A stretch of 64,000 nucleotides of DNA. It comes from Andrena cerasifolii (Eukaryota; Arthropoda; Insecta; Hymenoptera; Andrenidae). Below, in pieces: positions 1-13,896 of the stretch (within the stretch, counting starts at the first letter, position 1; each line of letters opens with the position of its first letter). The notes under the pieces were generated by a model, which did not search any database, was not told the DNA's origin, and saw nothing but the letters and a program-made list of their open reading frames with translations. The stretch is from contig NW_027484910.1 in assembly GCF_050908995.1 (NCBI RefSeq), forward strand, positions 412,745 to 476,744, read 5' to 3'. Made by a program: the position numbers and the translations under genes.

Positions 1-1973
1 GGTTTCAATATCGGTTATTCAATATCAGTTTTTCGATATCAGTTTTTCAAGATTTGTTCTCCAATATCGGTTTTTGAATATCGGTTCTAATATCGGATTC
101 AATATCAGTTTTTCAATATCGGTTCTAATATCGGATTCAATACCGGTTTTTCAATATCGGTTCTAATATCGGATTCAATACCGGTTTTTCAATATCGGTT
201 TTTCAATATCAGTTTTTCGATATCAGTTTTTCAATATTTGTTCTCCAATATCGGTTTTTGAATATCGGTTCTAATATCGGATTCAATATCGGTTTTTCAA
301 TATCGTTTTTGCAATATCAGTTTTTCGATATAGGTTTTTCAATATCGGTTTTTCAATATCGGTTTTTCAATATCGGTTCTAATATCGGATTCAATATCGG
401 TTTTTCAATATCGGTTATTCAATATCAGTTTTTCAATATTTGTTCTCCAATATCGGATTCAATATCGGTTTTTCAATATCGGTTCTAATATCGGATTCAA
501 TATCGGTTTTTCAATATCGGGTTTTCAATATCAGTTTTTCGATATCAGTTTTTCAATATTTGCTTTACAATATCGGTTTTTCAATATCGGTTCTAATATC
601 GGTTTCAATATCGGTTTTTCAATATCAGTTTTTCGATATAGGTTTTTCAATATCGGTTTTTCAATATCGGTTTTTCAATATCAGTTTTTCAATATTTGGT
701 TTTCAATATCGGTTTTTGAATATCGGTTCTAATATCGGTTCAATATCGGTTTTTCAATATCGGTTTTTCAATATCGGTTCTAATATCGGTTTCAATATCG
801 GTTTTTCAATATCGGTTTTTCAATATCAGTTTTTCAATATTTGTTCTCCAATATCGGTTTTTGAATATCGGTTCTAATATCGGATTCAATATCGGTTTTT
901 CAATATCAGTTTTTCAGTATTTGTTCTCCAATATCGGTTTTTGAATATCGGTTCTAATATCGGATTCAATATCGGTTTTTCAATATCGGTTTTGCAATAT
1001 CGGGTTTTCAATATCAGTTTTTCGATATCAGTTTTTCAATATTTGTTCTCTAATATCGGTTTTTGAATATCGGTTCTAATATCGGATTCAATATCGGGTT
1101 TTCAATATCGGTTTTTCAATATCAGTTTTTCGATATCAGTTTTTCAATATTTGTTTTTCAATATCGGTTTTTCAATATCGGTTCTAATATCGGATTCAAT
1201 ATCGGTTTTGCAATATCAGTTTTTCGATATCAGTTTTTCAATATTTGTTTTTCAATATCGGTTTTTCAATATCGGTTCTAATATCGGTTTCAATATCGGT
1301 TTTTCAATATCGGTTTTTCAATATCAGTTTTTCGATATCAGTTTTTCAATATTTGTTCTCCAATATCGGTTTTTGAATATCGGTTCTAATATCGGTTCTA
1401 ATATCGGATTCAATACCGGTTTTTCAATATCGGTTTTTCAATATCAGTTTTTCGATATCAGTTTTTCAATATTTGTTCTCCAATATCGGTTTTTGAATAT
1501 CGGTTCTAATATCGGTTTCAATATCGGTTTTTCAATATCGGTTTTTCAATATCAGTTTTTCAATATTTGTTCTCCAATATCGGTTTTTGAATATCGGTTC
1601 TAATATCGGATTCAATATCGGTTTTTCAATATCAGTTTTTCAATATTTGTTTTTCGATATCAGTTTTTCAATATTTGCTTTACAATATCAGTTTTTCAAT
1701 ATCGGTTCTAATATCGGATTCAATATCGGTTTTGCAATATCAGTTTTTCAATATCAGTTTTTCAATATCAGTTTTTCAATATCAGTTTTTCAATATCGGT
1801 TTTTCAATATTTGTTCTCCAATATCGGTTTTTGAATATCGGTTCTAATATCGGATTCAATATCGGGTTTTCAATATCGGTTTTTCAATATCAGTTTTTCG
1901 ATATCAGTTTTTCAATATTTGTTTTTCAATATCGGTTTTTCAATATCGGTTCTAATATCGGTTTCAATATCGG
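1..1973 (+). repeat. Left-block unit L1 (about 1.97 kb)
   Basis: The window opens inside a unit whose landmarks recur 1,973 bp later and 4,013 bp later. The rare monomer AAGATTTGTTCTCC lies at 49 here, at 2,022 in the next unit and at 4,062 in the one after. The segment 258-877, with its AATATCGTTTTTGC and AATATTTGCTTTAC monomers, is repeated almost base for base at 2,231-2,850 and 4,271-4,890. An 11-bp monomer (AATATCGGTTC) near 738-748 makes the unit length odd. The boundary is set by landmark spacing, so it is approximate. Confidence 0.8.
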
Positions 1974-4013
1974 TTTTTCAATATCGGTTTTTCAATATCA
2001 GTTTTTCGATATCAGTTTTTCAAGATTTGTTCTCCAATATCGGTTTTTGAATATCGGTTCTAATATCGGATTCAATATCAGTTTTTCAATATCGGTTCTA
2101 ATATCGGATTCAATACCGGTTTTTCAATATCGGTTCTAATATCGGATTCAATACCGGTTTTTCAATATCGGTTTTTCAATATCAGTTTTTCGATATCAGT
2201 TTTTCAATATTTGTTCTCCAATATCGGTTTTTGAATATCGGTTCTAATATCGGATTCAATATCGGTTTTTCAATATCGTTTTTGCAATATCAGTTTTTCG
2301 ATATAGGTTTTTCAATATCGGTTTTTCAATATCGGTTTTTCAATATCGGTTCTAATATCGGATACAATATCGGTTTTTCAATATCGGTTATTCAATATCA
2401 GTTTTTCAATATTTGTTCTCCAATATCGGATTCAATATCGGTTTTTCAATATCGGTTCTAATATCGGATTCAATATCGGTTTTACAATATCGGGTTTTCA
2501 ATATCAGTTTTTCGATATCAGTTTTTCAATATTTGCTTTACAATATCGGTTTTTCAATATCGGTTCTAATATCGGTTTCAATATCGGTTTTTCAATATCA
2601 GTTTTTCGATATAGGTTTTTCAATATCGGTTTTTCAATATCGGTTTTTCAATATCAGTTTTTCAATATTTGGTTTTCAATATCGGTTTTTGAATATCGGT
2701 TCTAATATCGGTTCAATATCGGTTTTTCAATATCGGTTTTTCAATATCGGTTCTAATATCGGTTTCAATATCGGTTTTTCAATATCGGTTTTTCAATATC
2801 AGTTTTTCAATATTTGTTCTCCAATATCGGTTTTTGAATATCGGTTCTAATATCGGATTCAATATCGGTTTTTCAATATCAGTTTTTCAGTATTTGTTCT
2901 CCAATATCGGTTTTTGAATATCGGTTCTAATATCGGTTTCAATATCGGTTTTTCAATATCGGTTTTTCAATATTTGTTCTCCAATATCGGTTTTTGAATA
3001 TCGGTTCCAATATCGGATTCAATATCGGTTTTTCAGTATCGGTTCTAATATCGGATTCAATATCGGTATTTCAATATCGGTTTTGCAATATCGGTTTTCA
3101 ATATCAGTTTTTCGATATCAGTTTTTCAATATTTGTTCTCTAATATCGGTTTTTGAATATCGGTTCTAATATCGGATTCAATATCGGGTTTTCAATATCG
3201 GTTTTTCAATATCAGTTTTTCGATATCAGTTTTTCAATATTTGTTCTCCAATATCGGTTTTTGAATATCGGTTCTAATATCGGTTCTAATATCGGATTCA
3301 ATACCGGTTTTTCAATATCGGTTTTTCAATATCAGTTTTTCGATATCAGTTTTTCAATATTTGTTCTCCAATATCGGTTTTTGAATATCGGTTCTAATAT
3401 CGGTTTCAATATCGGTTTTTCAATATCGGTTTTTCAATATCAGTTTTTCAATATTTGTTCTCCAATATCGGTTTTTGAATATCGGTTCTAATATCGGATT
3501 CAATATCGGTTTTTCAATATCAGTTTTTCAATATTTGTTTTTCGATATCAGTTTTTCAATATTTGCTTTACAATATCAGTTTTTCAATATCGGTTCTAAT
3601 ATCGGATTCAATATCGGTTTTGCAATATCAGTTTTTCAATATCAGTTTTTCAATATCAGTTTTTCAATATCGGTTTTTGAATATTTGTTCTCCAATATCG
3701 GTTTTTGAATATCGGTTCTAATATCGGATTCAATATCGGTTTTTCAATATCGGTTTTGCAATATCAGTTTTTCGATATAGGTTTTTCAATATCGGTTTTT
3801 CAATATCGGTTTTGCAATATCAGTTTTTCGATATAGGTTTTTCAATATCGGTTTTTCAATATCGGTTTTGCAATATCAGTTTTTCGATATAGGTTTTTCA
3901 ATATCGGTTTTTCAATATCGGTTCTAATATCGGTTTTTCAATATCAGTTTTTCGATATCAGTTTTTCAATATTTGTTTTTCAATATCGGTTTTTCAATAT
4001 CGGTTCTAATATC
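1974..4013 (+). repeat. Left-block unit L2 (about 2.04 kb)
   Basis: This is the second unit of the left block. It follows L1 closely at +1,973 and L3 at -2,040. Its private changes are GGATACAATA near 2,361, a GGTTTTACAATATC monomer near 2,478 and a 13-bp monomer (AATATCGGTTTTC) near 3,087. It carries an extra segment near 2,939-3,070 that L1 lacks. After about 3,700 it continues into three tandem 56-bp blocks, where L1 instead turns back to the AAGATTTG landmark. Confidence 0.75.
3751..3918 (+). repeat. Three tandem 56-bp blocks (4 monomers each)
   Basis: CGGTTTTGCAATATCAG starts at 3,751, 3,807 and 3,863, each followed by a GATATAGG monomer and two plain monomers, so the local period is 56 bp. 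The same triplet occurs at 5,890-6,057, 9,358-9,525, 12,401-12,568 and 16,058-16,225. Some places have only two copies, such as 13.8-13.9 kb. Copy-number change in steps of four monomers is therefore visible. Confidence 0.85.
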
Positions 4014-7000
4014 GGTTTCAATATCGGTTATTCAATATCAGTTTTTCGATATCAGTTTTTCAAGATTTGTTCTCCAATATCGGTTTTTGAATATCGGTTC
4101 TAATATCGGATTCAATATCAGTTTTTCAATATCGGTTCTAATATCGGATTCAATACCGGTTTTTCAATATCGGTTCTAATATCGGATTCAATACCGGTTT
4201 TTCAATATCGGTTTTTCAATATCAGTTTTTCGATATCAGTTTTTCAATATTTGTTCTCCAATATCGGTTTTTGAATATCGGTTCTAATATCGGATTCAAT
4301 ATCGGTTTTTCAATATCGTTTTTGCAATATCAGTTTTTCGATATAGGTTTTTCAATATCGGTTTTTCAATATCGGTTTTTCAATATCGGTTCTAATATCG
4401 GATTCAATATCGGTTTTTCAATATCGGTTATTCAATATCAGTTTTTCAATATTTGTTCTCCAATATCGGATTCAATATCGGTTTTTCAATATCGGTTCTA
4501 ATATCGGATTCAATATCGGTTTTTCAATATCGGGTTTTCAATATCAGTTTTTCGATATCAGTTTTTCAATATTTGCTTTACAATATCGGTTTTTCAATAT
4601 CGGTTCTAATATCGGTTTCAATATCGGTTTTTCAATATCAGTTTTTCGATATAGGTTTTTCAATATCGGTTTTTCAATATCGGTTTTTCAATATCAGTTT
4701 TTCAATATTTGGTTTTCAATATCGGTTTTTGAATATCGGTTCTAATATCGGTTCAATATCGGTTTTTCAATATCGGTTTTTCAATATCGGTTCTAATATC
4801 GGTTTCAATATCGGTTTTTCAATATCGGTTTTTCAATATCAGTTTTTCAATATTTGTTCTCCAATATCGGTTTTTGAATATCAGTTCTAATATCGGATTC
4901 AATATCGGTTTTTCAATATCAGTTTTTCAGTATTTGTTCTCCAATATCGGTTTTTGAATATCGGTTCTAATATCGGATTCAATATCGGTTTTTCAATATC
5001 GGTTTTGCAATATCGGGTTTTCAATATCAGTTTTTCGATATCAGTTTTTCAATATTTGTTCTCTAATATCGGTTTTTGAATATCGGTTCTAATATCGGAT
5101 TCAATATCGGGTTTTCAATATCGGTTTTTCAATATCAGTTTTTCGATATCAGTTTTTCAATATTTGTTTTTCAATATCGGTTTTTCAATATCGGTTCTAA
5201 TATCGGATTCAATATCGGTTTTGCAATATCAGTTTTTCGATATCAGTTTTTCAATATTTGTTTTTCAATATCGGTTTTTCAATATCGGTTCTAATATCGG
5301 TTTCAATATCGGTTTTTCAATATCGGTTTTTCAATATCAGTTTTTCGATATCAGTTTTTCAATATTTGTTCTCCAATATCGGTTTTTGAATATCGGTTCT
5401 AATATCGGTTCTAATATCGGATTCAATACCGGTTTTTCAATATCGGTTTTTCAATATCAGTTTTTCGATATCAGTTTTTCAATATTTGTTCTCCAATATC
5501 GGTTTTTGAATATCGGTTCTAATATCGGTTTCAATATCGGTTTTTCAATATCGGTTTTTCAATATCAGTTTTTCAATATTTGTTCTCCAATATCGGTTTT
5601 TGAATATCGGTTCTAATATCGGATTCAATATCGGTTTTTCAATATCAGTTTTTCAATATTTGTTTTTCGATATCAGTTTTTCAATATTTGCTTTACAATA
5701 TCAGTTTTTCAATATCGGTTCTAATATCGGATTCAATATCGGTTTTGCAATATCAGTTTTTCAATATCAGTTTTTCAATATCAGTTTTTCAATATCAGTT
5801 TTTCAATATCGGTTTTTGAATATTTGTTCTCCAATATCGGTTTTTGAATATCGGTTCTAATATCGGATTCAATATCGGTTTTTCAATATCGGTTTTGCAA
5901 TATCAGTTTTTCGATATAGGTTTTTCAATATCGGTTTTTCAATATCGGTTTTGCAATATCAGTTTTTCGATATAGGTTTTTCAATATCGGTTTTTCAATA
6001 TCGGTTTTGCAATATCAGTTTTTCGATATAGGTTTTTCAATATCGGTTTTTCAATATCGGTTCTAATATCGGTTTCAATATCAGTTTTTCAATATCGGTT
6101 TTTCAATATTTGTTTTCCAATATCGGTTTTTCAATATCGGTTCTAATATCGGATTCAATATCGGCTTTTCAATATCGGTTTTTCAATATCAGTTTTTCGA
6201 TATCAGTTTTTCAATATTTGTTTTTCAATATCGGTTTTTCAATATCAGTTTTTCGATATCAGTTTTTCAATATTTGTTTTTCAATATCGGTTTTTCAATA
6301 TCGGTTCTAATATCGGTTTCAATATCGGTTTTTCAATATCGGTTTTTCAATATCAGTTTTTCAATATTTGTTCTCCAATATCGGTTTTTGAATATCGGTT
6401 CTAATATCGGTTTCAATATCGGTTTTTCAATATCGGTTTTTCAATATTTGTTCTCCAATATCGGTTTTTGAATATCGGTTCCAATATCGGATTCAATATC
6501 GGTTTTTCAATATCGGTTCTAATATCGGATTCAATATCGGTTTTTCAATATCGGTTTTGCAATATCAGTTTTTCGATATAGGTTTTTCAATATCGGTTCT
6601 AATATCGGTTTCAATATCAGTTTTTCGATATAGGTTTTTCAATATCGGTTTTTCAATATTTGTTCTCCAATATCGGTTTTTGAATATCGGTTCTAATATC
6701 GGATTGAATATCGGTTTTTCAATATCGGTTTTTTCAATATCAGTTTTTCGATATCAGTTTTTCAATATTTGTTTTTCAATATCGGTTTTTCAATATCGGT
6801 TCTAATATCGGTTTCAATATCGGTTTTTCAATATCGGTTTTGCAATATCAGTTTTTCGATATAGGTTTTTCAATATCGGTTTTTCAATATCGGTTTTGCA
6901 ATATCAGTTTTTCGATATATGTTTTTCAATATCGGTTTTTCAATATCGGTTTTTCAATATCGGTTCTAATATCGGTTTCAATATCAGTTTTTCAATATTT

Positions 7001-7196
7001 GTTTTCCAATATCGGTTTTTCAATATCGGTTCTAATATCGGATTCAATATCGGCTTTTCAATATCGGTTTTTCAATATCGGTTTTTCAATATCAGTTTTT
7101 CAATATTTGTTCTCCAATATCGGTTTTTGAATATCGGTTCTAATATCGGATTCAATATCGGGTTTTCAATATCGGTTTTTCAATATCAGTTTTTCG
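4014..7196 (+). repeat. Left-block unit L3 and mosaic extension
   Basis: Up to about 5,860 this matches L1 at an offset of 4,013 bp (4,271-4,890, 5,076-5,294, 5,164-5,616 and 5,600-5,860 all have L1 counterparts). The rest is a mosaic of shared modules: three 56-bp blocks at 5,890-6,057, then modules with the AATATCGGCTTTTC monomer. The part 5,164-6,527 recurs at 11,675-13,038 (offset 6,511). A monomer ATTGAATATCGG near 6,702 and a GATATATGTTTTTC monomer near 6,915 are local singletons. Confidence 0.7.
5890..6057 (+). repeat. Three tandem 56-bp blocks
   Basis: Same triplet as at 3,751, with starts at 5,890, 5,946 and 6,002. Confidence 0.85.
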
Positions 7197-9357
7197 ATAT
7201 CAGTTTTTCGATATAGGTTTTTCAATATCGGTTTTTCAATATCGGTTCTAATATCGGTTTTTCAATATCAGTTTTTCGATATCAGTTTTTCAATATCGGT
7301 TCTAATATCGGTTTTTCAATATCAGTTTTTCGATATCAGTTTTTCAATATTTGTTTTTCAATATCGGTTTTTCAATATCGGTTCTAATATCGGTTTCAAT
7401 ATCGGTTATTCAATATCAGTTTTTCGATATCAGTTTTTCAAGATTTGTTCTCCAATATCGGTTTTTGAATATCGGTTCTAATATCGGATTCAATATCAGT
7501 TTTTCAATATCGGTTCTAATATCGGATTCAATACCGGTTTTTCAATATCGGTTCTAATATCGGATTCAATACCGGTTTTTCAATATCGGATTTTCAATAT
7601 CAGTTTTTCGATATCAGTTTTTCAATATTTGTTCTCCAATATCGGTTTTTGAATATCGGTTCTAATATCGGATTCAATATCGGTTTTTCAATATCGTTTT
7701 TGCAATATCAGTTTTTCGATATAGGTTTTTCAATATCGGTTTTTCAATATCGGTTTTTCAATATCGGTTCTAATATCGGATTCAATATCGGTTTTTCAAT
7801 ATCGGTTATTCAATATCAGTTTTTCAATATTTGTTCTCCAATATCGGATTCAATATCGGTTTTTCAATATCGGTTCTAATATCGGATTCAATATCGGTTT
7901 TTCAATATCGGGTTTTCAATATCAGTTTTTCGATATCAGTTTTTCAATATTTGCTTTTCAATATCGGTTCTAATATCGGTTTCAATATCGGTTTTTCAAT
8001 ATCAGTTTTTCGATATAGGTTTTTCAATATCGGTTTTTCAATATCGGTTTTTCAATATCAGTTTTTCAATATTTGGTTTTCAATATCGGTTTTTGAATAT
8101 CGGTTCTAATATCGGTTCAATATCGGTTTTTCAATATCGGTTTTTCAATATCGGTTCTAATATCGGTTTCAATATCGGTTTTTCAATATCGGTTTTTCAA
8201 TATCAGTTTTTCAATATTTGTTCTCCAATATCGGTTTTTGAATATCGGTTATAATATCGGATTCAATATCGGTTTTTCAATATCAGTTTTTCAGTATTTG
8301 TTCTCCAATATCGGTTTTTGAATATCGGTTCTAATATCGGTTTCAATATCGGTTTTTCAATATCGGTTTTTCAATATTTGTTCTCCAATATCGGTTTTTG
8401 AATATCGGTTCCAATATCGGATTCAATATCGGTTTTTCAATATCGGTTCTAATATCGGATTCAATATCGGTTTTTCAATATCGGTTTTGCAATATCGGGT
8501 TTTCAATATCAGTTTTTCGATATCAGTTTTTCAATATTTGTTCTCTAATATCGGTTTTTGAATATCGGTTCTAATATCGGATTCAATATCGGGTTTTCAA
8601 TATCGGTTTTTCAATATCAGTTTTTCGATATCAGTTTTTCAATATTTGTTTTTCAATATCGGTTCTAATATCGGATTCAATATCGGTTTTGCAATATCAG
8701 TTTTTCGATATCAGTTTTTCAATATTTGTTTTTCAATATCGGTTTTTCAATATCGGTTCTAATATCGGTTTCAATATCGGTTTTTCAATATCGGTTTTTC
8801 AATATCAGTTTTTCGATATCAGTTTTTCAATATTTGTTCTCCAATATCGGTTTTTGAATATCGGTTCTAATATCGGTTCTAATATCGGATTCAATACCGG
8901 TTTTTCAATATCGGTTTTTCAATATCAGTTTTTTGATATCAGTTTTTCAATATTTGTTCTCCAATATCGGTTTTTGAATATCGGTTCTAATATCGGTTTC
9001 AATATCGGTTTTTCAATATCGGTTTTTCAATATCAGTTTTTCAATATTTGTTCTCCAATATCGGTTTTTGAATATCGGTTCTAATATCGGATTCAATATC
9101 GGTTTTTCAATATCAGTTTTTCAATATTTGTTTTTCGATATCAGTTTTTCAATATTTGCTTTACAATATCAGTTTTTCAATATCGGTTCTAATATCGGAT
9201 TCAATATCGGTTTTGCAATATCAGTTTTTCAATATCAGTTTTTCAATATCAGTTTTTCAATATCAGTTTTTCAATATCGGTTTTTGAATATTTGTTCTCC
9301 AATATCGGTTTTTTAATATCGGTTCTAATATCGGATTCAATATCGGTTTTTCAATAT

Positions 9358-9525
9358 CGGTTTTGCAATATCAGTTTTTCGACATAGGTTTTTCAATATC
9401 GGTTTTTCAATATCGGTTTTGCAATATCAGTTTTTCGATATAGGTTTTTCAATATCGGTTTTTCAATATCGGTTTTGCAATATCAGTTTTTCGATATAGG
9501 TTTTTCAATATCGGTTTTTCAATAT
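9358..9525 (+). repeat. Three tandem 56-bp blocks
   Basis: Starts at 9,358, 9,414 and 9,470. The first block carries the private GACATAGG change, which is also present in the counterpart at 16,058-16,225. Confidence 0.85.
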
Positions 9526-11580
9526 CGGTTCTAATATCGGTTTCAATATCAGTTTTTCAATATCGGTTTTTCAATATTTGTTTTCCAATATCGGTTTTTC
9601 AATATCGGTTCTAATATCGGATTCAATATCGGCTTTTCAATATCGGTTTTTCAATATCAGTTTTTCGATATCAGTTTTTCAATATTTGTTTTTCAATATC
9701 GGTTTTTCAATATCAGTTTTTCGATATCAGTTTTTCAATATTTGTTTTTCAATATCGGTTTTTCAATATCAGTTTTTCGATATCAGTTTTTCAATATTTG
9801 TTTTTCAATATCGGTTTTTCAATATCGGTTCTAATATCGGTTTCAATATCGGTTTTTCAATATCGGTTTTTCAATATCAGTTTTTCAATATTTGTTCTCC
9901 AATATCGGTTTTTGAATATCGGTTCTAATATCGGATTCAATATCGGTTTTTCAATATCAGTTTTTCAGTATTTGTTCTTCAATATCGGTTTTTGAATATC
10001 GGTTCTAATATCGGTTTCAATATCGGTTTTTCAATATCGGTTTTTCAATATTTGTTCTCCAATATCGGTTTTTGAATATCGGTTCCAATATCGGATTCAA
10101 TATCGGTTTTTCAATATCGGTTCTAATATCGGATTCAATATCGGTTTTTCAATATCGGTTTTGCAATATCAGTTTTTCGATATAGGTTTTTCAATATCGG
10201 TTCTAATATCGGATTCAATATCGGCTTTTCAATATCGGTTTTTCAATATCAGTTTTTCGATATCAGTTTTTCAATATTTGTTTTTCAATATCGGTTTTTC
10301 AATATCGGTTCTAATATCGGTTTCAATATCGGTTATTCAATATCAGTTTTTCGATATCAGTTTTTCAAGATTTGTTCTCCAATATCGGTTTTTGAATATC
10401 GGTTCTAATATCGGATTCAATATCAGTTTTTCAATATCGGTTCTAATATCGGATTCAATACCGGTTTTTCAATATCGGTTCTAATATCGGATTCAATATC
10501 GGTTTTTCAATATCGTTTTTGCAATATCAGTTTTTCGATATAGGTTTTTCAATATCGGTTTTTTCAATATCAGTTTTTCGATATCAGTTTTTCAATATTT
10601 GTTTTTCAATATCGGTTCTAATATCGGTTTCAATATCGGTTTTTCAATATCGGTTTTTCAATATCGGTTTTTCAATATCGGTTTTTCAATATCAGTTTTT
10701 CAATATTTGTTCTCCAATATCGGTTTTTGAATATCGGTTCTAATATCGGATTCAATATCGGTTTTTCAATATCGATTTTTCAATATCAGTTTTTCAATAT
10801 TTGTTCTCCAATATCGGTTTTTGAATATCGGTTCTAATATCGGATTCAATATCGGTTTTTCAATATCGGTTTTGCAATATCAGTTTTTCAATATCAGTTT
10901 TTCAATATCAGTTTTTCGATATAGGTTTTTCAATATCGGTTTTTCAATATCGGTTTTGCAATATCGGTTCTAATATCGGAATCAATATCGGCTTTTCAAT
11001 ATCGGTTTTTCAATATCAGTTTTTCAATATCAGTTTTTCAATATTTGTTTTTCAATATCGGTTTTTCAATATCGGTTCTAATATCGGTTTCAATATCGGT
11101 TTTTCAATATCGGTTTTTCAATATCGGTTTTTCAATATCAGTTTTTCAATATTTGTTCTCCAATATCGGTTTTTGAATATCGGTTCTAATATCGGATTCA
11201 GTATCGGTTTTTCAATATCAGTTTTTCAATATTTGTTCTCCAATATCGGTTTTTGAATATCGGTTCCAATATCGGATTCAATATCTGTTTTTCAATATCG
11301 GTTCTAATATCGGATTCAATATCGGTTTTTCAATATCGGGTTTTCAATATCAGTTTTTCGATATCAGTTTTTCAATATTTGTTCTCCAATATCGGTTCCA
11401 ATATCGGATTCAATATCGGTTTTTCAATATCGGTTTTTCAATATCGGTTTTTCAATATCAGTTTTTCAATATTTGTTCTCCAATATCAGTTTTTGAATAT
11501 CGGTTCTAATATCGGATTCAATATCGGGTTTTCAATATCGGTTTTTCAATATCAGTTTTTCGATATCAGTTTTTCAATAT

Positions 11581-11768
11581 TTGTTTTTCAATATCGGTTT
11601 TTCAATATCGGTTCTAATATCGGATTCAATATCGGTTTTGCAATATCAGTTTTTCGATATCAGTTTTTCAATATTTGTTTTTCAATATCGGTTTTTCAAT
11701 ATCGGTTCTAATATCGGATTCAATATCGGTTTTGCAATATCAGTTTTTCGATATCAGTTTTTCAATAT
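11581..11768 (+). repeat. Tandem duplication of one 94-bp module
   Basis: The 94 bp starting at 11,581 are repeated from 11,675. The module is five 14-mers plus two 12-mers: AATATTTGTTTTTC, AATATCGGTTTTTC, AATATCGGTTCT, AATATCGGATTC, AATATCGGTTTTGC, AATATCAGTTTTTC, GATATCAGTTTTTC. The partner region near 18,239 has one copy only. This is the clearest view of the level-2 unit. Confidence 0.85.
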
Positions 11769-11961
11769 TTGTTTTTCAATATCGGTTTTTCAATATCGGT
11801 TCTAATATCGGTTTCAATATCGGTTTTTCAATATCGGTTTTTCAATATCAGTTTTTCGATATCAGTTTTTCAATATTTGTTCTCCAATATCGGTTTTTGA
11901 ATATCGGTTCTAATATCGGTTCTAATATCGGATTCAATACCGGTTTTTCAATATCGGTTTT

Positions 11962-13896
11962 TCAATATCAGTTTTTCGATATCAGTTTTTCAATATTTGT
12001 TCTCCAATATCGGTTTTTGAATATCGGTTCTAATATCGGTTTCAATATCGGTTTTTCAATATCGGTTTTTCAATATCAGTTTTTCAATATTTGTTCTCCA
12101 ATATCGGTTTTTGAATATCGGTTCTAATATCGGATTCAATATCGGTTTTTCAATATCAGTTTTTCAATATTTGTTTTTCGATATCAGTTTTTCAATATTT
12201 GCTTTACAATATCAGTTTTTCAATATCGGTTCTAATATCGGATTCAATATCGGTTTTGCAATATCAGTTTTTCAATATCAGTTTTTCAATATCAGTTTTT
12301 CAATATCAGTTTTTCAATATCGGTTTTTGAATATTTGTTCTCCAATATCGGTTTTTGTATATCGGTTCTAATATCGGATTCAATATCGGTTTTTCAATAT
12401 CGGTTTTGCAATATCAGTTTTTCGATATAGGTTTTTCAATATCGGTTTTTCAATATCGGTTTTGCAATATCAGTTTTTCGATATAGGTTTTTCAATATCG
12501 GTTTTTCAATATCGGTTTTGCAATATCAGTTTTTCGATATAGGTTTTTCAATATCGGTTTTTCAATATCGGTTCTAATATCGGTTTCAATATCAGTTTTT
12601 CAATATCGGTTTTTCAATATTTGTTTTCCAATATCGGTTTTTCAATATCGGTTCTAATATCGGATTCAATATCGGCTTTTCAATATCGGTTTTTCAATAT
12701 CAGTTTTTCGATATCAGTTTTTCAATATTTGTTTTTCAATATCGGTTTTTCAATATCAGTTTTTCGATATCAGTTTTTCAATATTTGTTTTTCAATATCG
12801 GTTTTTCAATATCGGTTCTAATATCGGTTTCAATATCGGTTTTTCAATATCGGTTTTTCAATATCAGTTTTTCAATATTTGTTCTCCAATATCGGTTTTT
12901 GAATATCGGTTCTAATATCGGTTTCAATATCGGTTTTTCAATATCGGTTTTTCAATATTTGTTCTCCAATATCGGTTTTTGAATATCGGTTCCAATATCG
13001 GATTCAATATCGGTTTTTCAATATCGGTTCTAATATCGGTTTCAATATCAGTTTTTCAATATTTGTTTTCCAATATCGGTTTTTCAATATCGGTTCTAAT
13101 ATCGGATTCAATATCGGCTTTTCAATATCGGTTTTTCAATATCGGTTTTTCAATATCGGTTTTTCAATATTTGTTCTCCAATATCGGTTTTTGAATATCG
13201 GTTCTAATATCGGATTCAATATCGGGTTTTCAATATCGGTTTTTCAATATCAGTTTTTCGATATCAGTTTTTCAATATTTGTTTTTCAATATCGGTTTTT
13301 CAATATCGGTTCTAATATCGGTTTCAATATCGGTTTTTCAATATCGGTTTTTCAATATCAGTTTTTCGATATCAGTTTTTCAATATTTGTTCTCCAATAT
13401 CGGTTTTTGAATATCGGTTCTAATATCGGTTCTAATATCGGATTCAATACCGGTTTTTCAATATCGGTTTTTCAATATCAGTTTTTCGATATCAGTTTTT
13501 CAATATTTGTTCTCCAATATCGGTTTTTGAATATCGGTTCTAATATCGGTTTCAATATCGGTTTTTCAATATCGGTTTTTCAATATCAGTTTTTCAATAT
13601 TTGTTCTCCAATATCGGTTTTTGAATATCGGTTCTAATATCGGATTCAATATCGGTTTTTCAATATCAGTTTTTCAATATTTGTTTTTCGATATCAGTTT
13701 TTCAATATTTGCTTTACAATATCAGTTTTTCAATATCGGTTCTAATATCGGATTCAATATCGGTTTTGCAATATCAGTTTTTCAATATCAGTTTTTCAAT
13801 ATCAGTTTTTCAATATCAGTTTTTCAATATCGGTTTTGCAATATCAGTTTTTCGATATAGGTTTTTCAATATCGGTTTTTCAATATCGGTTTTGCA
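11962..13896 (+). repeat. Segment between the two long copies
   Basis: The first part belongs to a stretch (11,675-13,038) that repeats 5,164-6,527 at offset 6,511. From about 13,190 the same modules begin again, and 13,621-13,840 matches 12,111-12,330 at an offset of 1,510 bp. It holds one 56-bp triplet at 12,401-12,568. A GTATATCGG monomer near 12,357 is private. Confidence 0.7.
12401..12568 (+). repeat. Three tandem 56-bp blocks
   Basis: Same triplet as at 5,890, found 6,511 bp further on. Confidence 0.8.

Larger units (their letters stand above)
7197..11961 (+). repeat. Long duplicated segment, copy 1 (about 4.8 kb)
   Basis: The segment matches 13,897-18,525. The offset is 6,700 bp at first, 6,644 after one missing 56-bp block near 9.7 kb, 6,658 after a 14-bp difference near 11.39 kb, and 6,564 after a 94-bp duplication near 11.6 kb. 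Rare changes shared by both copies include GGTTATAATATC (8,247 and 14,947), AGTTTTTTGATATC (about 8,927 and 15,627), TTTTTTAATATC (about 9,311 and 16,011) and TTCGACATAGG (about 9,378 and 16,078). The left edge is sharp: upstream of 7,197 and 13,897 the sequences differ. Confidence 0.88.
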